From Cytophagales bacterium (GTDB lineage: Bacteria; Bacteroidota; Bacteroidia; Cytophagales; Spirosomataceae), in NCBI GenBank assembly GCA_013298025.1, contig JAAFJE010000024.1, positions 1 through 63,732 on the forward strand: 63,732 nucleotides of DNA, in the 5' to 3' direction. Shown piece after piece: positions 29,205-36,028 of the stretch (position 1 is its first letter; each line of letters begins with the position of its first letter). The position numbers and the translations under genes are program-made. The notes below the pieces were generated by a model. That model had not been told where the DNA came from. It saw only the letters and a program-made list of their open reading frames with translations, and did no database searches.

Positions 29205-29321
29205 AATGTCGGGTTGGAGATAGTTGATTAGGATGTGGAGCGTTTTTTATACAATTGTTTCAAAACAATTGTACTAAACCAACGCTTTTCATCTAAATGT
29301 CATACTTATCAACCCGACATT
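29205..29321. repeat. Nested inverted-repeat (cruciform-like) element
   Basis: The outer arms AATGTCGGGTTG (29205-29216) and CAACCCGACATT (29310-29321) are perfect reverse complements. Inside are GATG/CATC and AGCGTT/AACGCT pairs, and at the centre TACAATTGTTT (29250-29260) pairs with AAACAATTGTA (29263-29273). The symmetrical layering looks like a REP/MITE-type element or an elaborate terminator between the respiratory cluster and the copper operon. Confidence 0.65.
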
Positions 29322-29378
29322 CACGATGACAATTATCAATAAAATAGGGTTTTCGTCGTTATATAATTACAATAGCCT

Positions 29379-29386
29379 TATCTTTG
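29379..29386 (+). promoter_or_regulatory. -7 promoter box (TAtcTTTG) abutting the start codon
   Basis: TAtcTTTG ends only four bases before the ATG at 29391. Since Bacteroidetes transcripts start a few bases after this box, the mRNA would be leaderless or almost so. The -33 TTG is not clear (TTTCG near 29351). Confidence 0.5.
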
Positions 29387-29390
29387 CATC

Positions 29391-29771
29391 ATGGTTACAA
29401 AACTTACCTCCATTCTGTTATTGATTTTGTTGAACATTCCTTTGTTCAGCAAGTGGAGTTTTGTGGTGTACTACCAAGTCAATAAATCCTATATTGCCAA
29501 AAAACTTTGTGTGAACAAAAACCGTCCAGAATTGCATTGCGATGGCAAGTGTTTTTTGGCGAAAAAGCTCAAAGCTGCCGAAGAAAAAGAACAAAAAGAG
29601 GCAACCGAACAATTGGAAAAAATGCCTGAAATTGTTTTGTTCTGTCACAACATTGCGTTCGATTGGCAAGGTATTTGGCTTGGAGAAAAGCCTGTGATTC
29701 AATTTTTTTCCTATCTCGAACCGTATTTTGTCGGTTCGCTTTTCCGCATTTTTCATCCTCCCCAGTGCTAA
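29391..29771 (+). CDS. Small Cys-motif membrane-anchored protein, copy 2
   Basis: A 126-residue paralogue of the 23786 product: an N-terminal hydrophobic helix (LTSILLLILLNIPLF), the motif LCVNKNRPELHCDGKCFLAK, a charged coiled stretch (KAAEEKEQKEATEQLEK), and a tail ending RIFHPPQC. It is the first gene of the copper-type operon, followed after 58 bases by a diheme peroxidase gene. Three spaced cysteines plus the terminal Cys suggest metal handling. The function is unknown and this is inference from motif and context. Confidence 0.75.
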   Translation: MVTKLTSILLLILLNIPLFSKWSFVVYYQVNKSYIAKKLCVNKNRPELHCDGKCFLAKKLKAAEEKEQKEATEQLEKMPEIVLFCHNIAFDWQGIWLGEKPVIQFFSYLEPYFVGSLFRIFHPPQC

Positions 29772-29829
29772 GACAAGCTTTGATGCTATCCGATAAGCTA
29801 TTGTCATACCCTTGTTTTAGCATAAACTA

Positions 29830-30933
29830 ATGAAACACACGACTCGCTTACTGGTGTGTGCAGGCTTGCTATGGGCTTGCCAAAAAACACACGACCCTGC
29901 GCCAACGGCTGTTACGGCTTTGTTTGAAATACCAAGCAATTTTCCTAAACCCGTGTATTTGGTTGACAACAATCCCGTAACCAGCGAAGGCTTTGAATTG
30001 GGAAAAACCTTGTTTTATGACGGTATTTTATCGAGAGATAGCAGCATTGCTTGCGGAGAATGTCACCGCCAAACTTACGCATTTTCGCATCATGGGCATG
30101 ATTTGAGTCATGGCATAGACGGACGCATCGGGCTAAGAAACGCACAGCCTTTACAAAATTTGGCTTGGCGTGAACGCTTCCAATGGGATGGTAAAGCGGC
30201 TACGCTTGACGAGCAACCTATTTTACCAATTGAACATCCCGACGAAATGGACGACAAATTACCCAATGTGGTAGCTCGCCTTCAAAGACACCAAGGCTAT
30301 AAAGATTTATTCAAAAAAGCTTTTGGAACTGAAACGATTACGTCTGAACGGATGCTCAAAGCACTTTCGCAATTTATGTTGAGCTTGGTTTCGGCTAATT
30401 CACGCTACGATAAATACATACGCAAAGAAGCTGGGGCAAGCCTGTCGGCCGATGAGCTTGAAGGTATGGCTCTTTTTGAAAGCAAAGGGTGTAAAAGTTG
30501 CCATGCAGGCGAACTATTTACCGATGAATCGTTTCGTTCTACGGGGCTTTCAAAATTTGAACGAACCAAAGTAGAATACATCAATGGTAAACCTGTATTG
30601 CAAATTGTCATAGACGAAGGACGTTTTCGGGTAACAGGACTTGAAAGCGACCGCTTTAAGTTTAAAGTACCAAGCCTGAGAAATATAGAAGTGTCGAAGC
30701 CTTATATGCACGATGGACGTTACACCAGCTTGCAAGAGGTACTCGATTTCTATGCGTCGGGCGTTACAGAAATGCCCAATCTTGACCCTTTGATGCGTCA
30801 AAATGCTGGTTTAGGTATTGCGATGACGGCGGAAGAAAAAAGAAAAATCATTGCTTTTCTTCGCACACTTACAGACGACACATTTCTAAAAGACAAACGT
30901 TTTACAGAACCCGACGGGTTTCCTGTAAGATAA
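29830..30933 (+). CDS. MbnH-like diheme cytochrome c peroxidase lipoprotein, copy 1
   Basis: A 367-residue diheme enzyme of the bacterial cytochrome c peroxidase/MauG superfamily. The leader LLVCAGLLWACQK contains a lipobox. Heme sites are CGECH (residues 75-79) and CKSCH (221-225). FPKPVYLVDNNPVTSEGFELG, HHGHDLSHGI and PSLRNIEVSKPYMHDGRYTS are family-typical blocks. Pairing with an MbnP-like gene 17 bases downstream points to the MbnH subgroup, in which the diheme enzyme oxidises a tryptophan of MbnP to build a copper site. A plain hydrogen peroxide scavenger is the alternative. Confidence 0.85.
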   Translation: MKHTTRLLVCAGLLWACQKTHDPAPTAVTALFEIPSNFPKPVYLVDNNPVTSEGFELGKTLFYDGILSRDSSIACGECHRQTYAFSHHGHDLSHGIDGRIGLRNAQPLQNLAWRERFQWDGKAATLDEQPILPIEHPDEMDDKLPNVVARLQRHQGYKDLFKKAFGTETITSERMLKALSQFMLSLVSANSRYDKYIRKEAGASLSADELEGMALFESKGCKSCHAGELFTDESFRSTGLSKFERTKVEYINGKPVLQIVIDEGRFRVTGLESDRFKFKVPSLRNIEVSKPYMHDGRYTSLQEVLDFYASGVTEMPNLDPLMRQNAGLGIAMTAEEKRKIIAFLRTLTDDTFLKDKRFTEPDGFPVR

Positions 30934-30950
30934 AAAGCACATTTTCTATC

Positions 30951-31766
30951 ATGAAAACATTACCATTAAGAATACTCACGTTTATCGGTTTATTATCTAT
31001 TGTTATTGCTTGTAGTAAAGATGAAGTTGACCCTATCAGTCCGGGCGATAAAAATAACGTCACCCTAGAATTTGACAACCGAGTAGGGTCGCAAAAATTG
31101 GCTTTGGCATCGACAAGCTATCAAAATGCTTCTGGCGAAAATTTTACCGTAACGACCCTCAACTATTTTATCAGCAATGTTTCGTTGAAAAAAGCAGATG
31201 GCACAAGCCAATCGTTTCCAACACAATATTTCTTGGTTCGGCAGGCCGATAGCAATACGCTAACCCCCATTTTGAAAGACGTGCCAGCAGCAGATTATAC
31301 GGCTATTACCTTCACGATTGGGGTCGATAGCCTCAAAAGTGCTTCTGCGGTAGAAGAACGGACAGGCGTATTAGACATTGCTTCGTATGGCGACGACAAT
31401 ATGTATTGGTCATGGAACTCTGGCTATATTTTCTTTAAATTAGAAGGCATCTCTTCGGCGGCACCTGCCAATTCGGCTGGATTGAACAAATACCAATACC
31501 ACGTGGGCGGATACGGCGGAAGAACCGTAGGTGCTCCTACCACCAACAATCTCCGTACTGTTACATTACCATTGAATGGCACAGCAACGGTGCGTAAAAG
31601 TATTGCTCCTACCATTCATATCATAGCCGACGTTGCCAAGGTATTCACTGGTGCAAGCAATTTGAAAATCGCTTCGGGAGCGGTGATTATGTCGCCAACG
31701 GCTGCTATTCCCATTGCCAATAACTACAAAAGTATGTTTACCGTTGACCACGTGCATAACGATTAA
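30951..31766 (+). CDS. MbnP-like copper-binding lipoprotein
   Basis: A 271-residue lipoprotein (leader ...LLSIVIACSK) with the MbnP-family core: VTLEFDNRVGSQKLAL, the beta-strand pair LNYFISNVSLKK, and the hallmark MYWSWNSGYIFFKLEG, followed by a His-containing Q-Y-H-V-G-G-Y segment and a C-terminal FTVDHVHND. In characterised systems MbnP is a periplasmic copper-binding protein modified at Trp by its MbnH partner. Here it is sandwiched between two MbnH-like genes, an unusual doubling. The Trp residues in YWSWN are obvious candidates. Surface or periplasmic location follows from the lipobox. Confidence 0.85.
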   Translation: MKTLPLRILTFIGLLSIVIACSKDEVDPISPGDKNNVTLEFDNRVGSQKLALASTSYQNASGENFTVTTLNYFISNVSLKKADGTSQSFPTQYFLVRQADSNTLTPILKDVPAADYTAITFTIGVDSLKSASAVEERTGVLDIASYGDDNMYWSWNSGYIFFKLEGISSAAPANSAGLNKYQYHVGGYGGRTVGAPTTNNLRTVTLPLNGTATVRKSIAPTIHIIADVAKVFTGASNLKIASGAVIMSPTAAIPIANNYKSMFTVDHVHND

Positions 31767-31769
31767 ACC

Positions 31770-31970
31770 ATGTTGAGTCGTCGTGAATTAGCCCAACATT
31801 TGGAAGGAACAGGGGTGTTCCTTCCAAACCTCTCTTGGTATGATAAGCTACAAGAGCGTTTGGTTTTTGAAACAGAAAATCATTTGGTTAATAGCCTTAT
31901 TGTCATTCATTTTGTACTAATGCCCCTAATTGTAGGAGTGTTGTTTGGTTATTTACTCATAAAATCATGA
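31770..31970 (+). CDS. 66-residue membrane protein in the copper operon
   Basis: A small protein with an amphipathic N-terminal half (MLSRRELAQHLEGTGVFLPN) and a single C-terminal helix (LIVIHFVLMPLIVGVLFGYL). Its start is three bases after the MbnP-like stop, and its TGA overlaps the ATG of the next gene (ATGA), so translation is probably coupled. This argues for a real gene although no family is recognised. Confidence 0.65.
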   Translation: MLSRRELAQHLEGTGVFLPNLSWYDKLQERLVFETENHLVNSLIVIHFVLMPLIVGVLFGYLLIKS

Positions 31971-32986
31971 GAAAAAAATACTTGCTTGTCCTGCTACTGA
32001 TAGGAATATTGGTAGGTGCTTGTACCGAAAAAGCATCAAACGAACCTGTCGTTTTTCAGAAACCTAGTAATTTTCCTACGCCTGTTTATAATTTCGATAA
32101 AAATCCGATTACAACCGAAGGCTTTGCCTTGGGAAAAGCCCTTTTTAATGACCCCATTTTATCGAGAGATAACAGCATTTCTTGTGCCGAATGTCATAAC
32201 CAAAATTATGCTTTTACGCATCATGGGCATGATTTGAGTCATGGTATCGAAAACCGAAAAGGAACACGCAATTCGTTGCCGATTCAGAACTTGGCTTGGC
32301 AAAAAGAGTTTTTTTGGGATGGAGGCGTGGGCGATGTTGATTTTGTGCCATTAGCCCCCATTGAAAATCCTTTGGAAATGGATGAACAAATAGGCAAGGT
32401 CTTAGAAAAGTTGCGTAAAACACAATATTATCCAGCCCAATTCAAAAAAGCTTATGGTTCGAGCGACATCACCACACAAGGATTTTTGAAAGCTCTTTCT
32501 CAATATATGCTCTCGTTGGTTTCGGCTAATGCCAAATATGACCAATATTTACGCAAAGAAGCCACCTTGACACCCGACGAATCGGCTGGACTTACGCTTT
32601 TCAATGCCAAATGTGCCGCTTGCCATACGGGTATTTTGTTTACAGACCAATCGTATCGTAACAATGGACTCGTCATTCAGGATGGGGGCGACGATGTGGG
32701 ACGTGGGCGTATTACGGAAAAAAAAGAGGATTACTATAAATTTAAAGTACCAAGCTTGAGAAATGTAGAAGTTACCAAGCCTTATATGCACGACGGGCGT
32801 TTTTATACCCTCGAAGCCGTATTAGACCACTATGTCACTGGCGTACAGCAAACGCCCAATTTAGACCCACTTCTTCAGCAAAATGTATCTTTGGGTATTC
32901 CCTTGACGGCTACAGAGAAAAAGCAATTAGTCGCTTTTTTAAAAACCCTGACCGATACCCAATTTTTACAAGACAAACGATTTTAA
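31967..32986 (+). CDS. MbnH-like diheme cytochrome c peroxidase lipoprotein, copy 2
   Basis: A 339-residue lipoprotein (leader LLIGILVGACTEK) closely related to the copy at 29830. It shares FPTPVYNFDKNPITTEGFALG, HHGHDLSHGIENRKGTRNS and PSLRNVEVTKPYMHDGRF. Heme sites are CAECH (residues 73-77) and CAACH (216-220). The two copies have clearly diverged, so they may act on different substrates or at different steps. It starts by ATGA overlap with the 66-residue gene and is followed after 12 bases by the barrel protein. Confidence 0.85.
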   Translation: MRKKYLLVLLLIGILVGACTEKASNEPVVFQKPSNFPTPVYNFDKNPITTEGFALGKALFNDPILSRDNSISCAECHNQNYAFTHHGHDLSHGIENRKGTRNSLPIQNLAWQKEFFWDGGVGDVDFVPLAPIENPLEMDEQIGKVLEKLRKTQYYPAQFKKAYGSSDITTQGFLKALSQYMLSLVSANAKYDQYLRKEATLTPDESAGLTLFNAKCAACHTGILFTDQSYRNNGLVIQDGGDDVGRGRITEKKEDYYKFKVPSLRNVEVTKPYMHDGRFYTLEAVLDHYVTGVQQTPNLDPLLQQNVSLGIPLTATEKKQLVAFLKTLTDTQFLQDKRF

Positions 32987-32998
32987 AGTGACATAACC

Positions 32999-33910
32999 AT
33001 GAGAAAAAAACTACTCTTCACCCTTTTCATGTTAGGAATATACGGGCATACAATGGCTTGTGATATATGTGGTTGTGCCAATGGAAATGCCTTTTTTGGC
33101 ATTTTACCTCAGTCGCATCGAAGCTTTATAGGCTTGCGTTATCGGACTGCTGGGTATGATTCGCATTTGAACAGTATGCTTTTGAAAACCCATGAGTTTT
33201 TTCAAACTACAGAGCTATGGGGACGGTTTTATCCATTCCCCAAGGTGCAAGTAATGGCATTTTTGCCTTACCAAATCAATACCCAAACCATGCTAAGTAC
33301 CCAAGAAAAAACAAGCATCCAAGGCTTGGCCGATGCCACGGTGCTGGTTCATTACAATGTGCTAAATACGGTATGGGATACAACCAATCGAGTGCTCAAT
33401 CATAACCTTTTGGTTGGAGGTGGGCTAAAACTGCCTTTGGGTCGCTACCGATACGATGCCAGTAGTGCTGCCGAGGTCGATAATCCTAATTTTCAGTTGG
33501 GTACAGGTAGCACCGATTTTTTGCTCAACGCCATTTACACACTTCGCTATCAATCATGGGGCATCAATGCCGATGCAAGCTATAAAATCAATACCTCCAA
33601 CAGCAACCAGTACCGTTTTGGCAATCGCTTTAGTACGGCGTGGTCGATATTTTATACCAAACAAATCGGAAAAATCACCTTGATGCCCAGTGCAGGCATA
33701 TATGTGGAACACAACAATTTAGACCAAAAACAACAAGAACCCAATACCAATACAGGCGGCTATTGGTGTGCAGCCACAAGTGGATTACAGGTTTTTACAA
33801 GCAAATTTGCTTTAGGCATTTCCCATCAAATGCCCCTAGCACAATCGTTAGCCAAAGGCGAATTACGAGCCAATCAACGCTTGATGGTGCAGTTGAGTTT
33901 TTTGTTTTGA
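32999..33910 (+). CDS. Outer-membrane barrel-type protein with N-terminal CxxCxC motif
   Basis: A 303-residue exported protein: a signal peptide ends at ...HTMA, and the mature protein begins CDICGCANGNAFFGILPQ, a Cys cluster able to bind metal. The rest is alternating aromatic beta-strands (HRSFIGLRYRTAGYDS, LMVQLSFLF at the end) as in transporter-like outer-membrane proteins found with MbnP/MbnH genes in Bacteroidota. If the first Cys is lipidated, it is a lipoprotein instead. The role, outer-membrane passage or docking of copper, is inferred from context. Confidence 0.7.
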   Translation: MRKKLLFTLFMLGIYGHTMACDICGCANGNAFFGILPQSHRSFIGLRYRTAGYDSHLNSMLLKTHEFFQTTELWGRFYPFPKVQVMAFLPYQINTQTMLSTQEKTSIQGLADATVLVHYNVLNTVWDTTNRVLNHNLLVGGGLKLPLGRYRYDASSAAEVDNPNFQLGTGSTDFLLNAIYTLRYQSWGINADASYKINTSNSNQYRFGNRFSTAWSIFYTKQIGKITLMPSAGIYVEHNNLDQKQQEPNTNTGGYWCAATSGLQVFTSKFALGISHQMPLAQSLAKGELRANQRLMVQLSFLF

Positions 33911-33941
33911 GGTTACTTTTCTTAATCAGGGGCTTATTGCG

Positions 33942-33949
33942 TACTTTTG
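33942..33949 (+). promoter_or_regulatory. -7 promoter box (TActTTTG) before the TonB-dependent receptor
   Basis: TActTTTG is an exact TAnnTTTG match 31 bases before the ATG at 33980. A -33 TTG is not evident at ideal spacing. It suggests that the receptor can be transcribed separately from the upstream copper genes. Confidence 0.45.
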
Positions 33950-33979
33950 TTCCAAACAACAAAATGAATAATTGTACCC

Positions 33980-35977
33980 ATGAAGCTTCATCAACGAGTA
34001 ATTTTATTCCTAAAGCTCTGTTTCTTTTACTGCTTTATACATACCATACAGGCACAAGATAGCACAACGGTTTTGCCAGAAGTACAAGTAAAAGCTTTTG
34101 AAAAAAAGCGAAGTTTGCTCTCAAGTCCCGATGCTTTGGCTCGTGTCGATTCGGGTTTTTTAAAAATAAGCAATGGGCTAAGTTTTAGTCCTGTGCTCAA
34201 TGCGGTAGCAGGGGTTAGGCTAGAAGAACGTTCTCTGGGAAGCTATCGGGTAGCCATTCGTGGCAGTGCTTTGCGGTCGCCGTTTGGGGTACGAAATGTA
34301 AAAATTTATTGGAACGAAATCCCCCTTACCGATGCGGGCAATAATACCTATTTTCAACTTTTTGAGCCTGCTCTTTTCCACGAAATTATCATCAGCAAAG
34401 GGCCTGCTGGCGGAATGTATGGGGCTGGTACAGGTGGCGTGATGTTGCTGTATTCGCCTGTTTATCAGCAATTTTCACAAGTGGCACATGAAGAGTTGTA
34501 CAATAGTTTGGGTGGTTATAAGCAAACTTGGGATGTACGCCTAAAACAAGGACAGGCAACGCATCGCATATTTGCAAGCTACTGGAACCAAGAGGGTTAT
34601 CGGGTGCAATCCGATTTACACAAACGCTTTGTGAGTTATGCGTATGCTCGTTCTTTCAAGACTACTGGCTCGCTCAATTTTATGGCGTATTATGGGCATT
34701 TGAATTACCAAACACCAGGGGGCTTGACCTTGGCACAATATTTAACCAATCCGACGCAGGCTCGTCCCAAAGCTGGGACAATCCAAGGGGCTGTAGAGCA
34801 GCAAGCTACATTTGATATAAAATCGTTTTTTTCGGCACTTAGTATCGGGAATCAATGGCATGAAAATATATCATGGTCGTGGGCTAATGCTTTACAAATC
34901 AATCGTATAGAAAACCCAAGTATTCGGAATTATGAAATACGCAAAGAACCTAATTTTAGTTCGAGAGGGGTAATTCATTACAAAAATAAATCGAACGAAA
35001 TGTACAGTGCCGATGTCGGATATGAGTTCCTGACGGGGCAATTTGATAGTCAAACATTTGCTAATAATTTAGGAGAAAAAGGTAATTTACAACTCGAACA
35101 AAATACTTCTGTTCGACAGCTCACGGTGTTTTTACAGCATGATTTTGCTTTTAAAAATGATTGGAATATCACACTTTCAGGCAGTTTGAATCGGATGTGG
35201 ACGCAGTTGAATGCCAACGAAACCATTTTTTCTCCACGACTTGCCCTGAGTAAAAAAATCAAGAACAATCATAGCTTGGTGGCGAAAATTGCCCAAGGTT
35301 TTTCTCCGCCAAGCATAGGCGAAATACGTCCGTCGAGTGGCGATATTAACCCTACGCTCAAAGCCGAAAAAGGTTGGAATTACGAACTAAGTTATCGAGG
35401 TAAAAGCACGTTTGGATTATCTTATAACCTTACCCTTTACCAGTTCGATTTAGCCGAAACCATTGCCCTCAGACGCACCGCCGATGGGGCAGATTACTTC
35501 GTGAATGTAGGCAGAACGCTACAAAAAGGCTTGGAATTGGAATTGAATTATCAGTACAAAGCTTTGTTCACTGTACATACTGCCACAAGTTGGCAAAATT
35601 ATCGGTTCAAAGATTATACGTCTGTAACAAACAATTATAGTGGAAATTTTCTGACAGGTACAAGCCCTTTTATACAGTCGGTCTATGCTAATGTGAGTAT
35701 TACAAAAAAATTAGTATTGATTCCTCAATTTATTTTTACAGATAAAATTTATTTGAATGATGCCAATACCGATATTTTACCTGCGTCGAGGCTTTGGAAT
35801 ACCAAAGTACAATATGGTTTTTCGGTCAAAAAGTTACAGGGGCATCTATGGGCAAGTGTCGATAATATTGGCAATGAACGCTACTCGGCTGGTCCCGACC
35901 TCAATGCGGTTGGGTTGCGGTATTATAACGCCGCCGCAGGTCGCAATTTTTCTGTTGGCTTGCGAGTAGCGTTATAA
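33980..35977 (+). CDS. TonB-dependent outer-membrane receptor (metal-type)
   Basis: A 665-residue receptor without the SusC N-terminal extension. The signal peptide ends ...IHTIQAQ, then DSTTVLPEVQVKAFEKKR (TonB-box region), a plug with VRLEERSLGSYRVAIRG and GPAGGMYGAGTGGVMLLYSP, and a 22-strand-type barrel ending GRNFSVGLRVAL. Length and plug layout match siderophore/metal receptors rather than SusC glycan receptors. Lying just downstream of the MbnP/MbnH-like genes, it probably imports copper or a copper chelate. Iron cannot be excluded. Confidence 0.85.
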   Translation: MKLHQRVILFLKLCFFYCFIHTIQAQDSTTVLPEVQVKAFEKKRSLLSSPDALARVDSGFLKISNGLSFSPVLNAVAGVRLEERSLGSYRVAIRGSALRSPFGVRNVKIYWNEIPLTDAGNNTYFQLFEPALFHEIIISKGPAGGMYGAGTGGVMLLYSPVYQQFSQVAHEELYNSLGGYKQTWDVRLKQGQATHRIFASYWNQEGYRVQSDLHKRFVSYAYARSFKTTGSLNFMAYYGHLNYQTPGGLTLAQYLTNPTQARPKAGTIQGAVEQQATFDIKSFFSALSIGNQWHENISWSWANALQINRIENPSIRNYEIRKEPNFSSRGVIHYKNKSNEMYSADVGYEFLTGQFDSQTFANNLGEKGNLQLEQNTSVRQLTVFLQHDFAFKNDWNITLSGSLNRMWTQLNANETIFSPRLALSKKIKNNHSLVAKIAQGFSPPSIGEIRPSSGDINPTLKAEKGWNYELSYRGKSTFGLSYNLTLYQFDLAETIALRRTADGADYFVNVGRTLQKGLELELNYQYKALFTVHTATSWQNYRFKDYTSVTNNYSGNFLTGTSPFIQSVYANVSITKKLVLIPQFIFTDKIYLNDANTDILPASRLWNTKVQYGFSVKKLQGHLWASVDNIGNERYSAGPDLNAVGLRYYNAAAGRNFSVGLRVAL

Positions 35978-35980
35978 ACC

Positions 35981-36026
35981 GTAGAGCCGAGGCATTGTAG
36001 AGCCGAGGCACTGCCTCGGCTTTACA
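35981..36026. terminator. Duplicated REP-like hairpin between convergent genes
   Basis: GTAGAGCCGAGGCA occurs twice in tandem (35981-35994 and 35997-36010), and the second copy pairs with TGCCTCGGCTTTAC (36012-36025) around a one-base loop. Located 3-4 bases from both flanking stops, it can end both transcripts. The sequence style is that of REP elements linked to RAYT transposases. Confidence 0.75.
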
Positions 36027-36028
36027 AA

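Noticed and set aside
29830-32986. The two diheme enzymes considered as plain peroxide-detoxifying cytochrome c peroxidases
   Set aside because: Possible individually, but both being lipoproteins flanking an MbnP-like gene favours a copper-maturation role.
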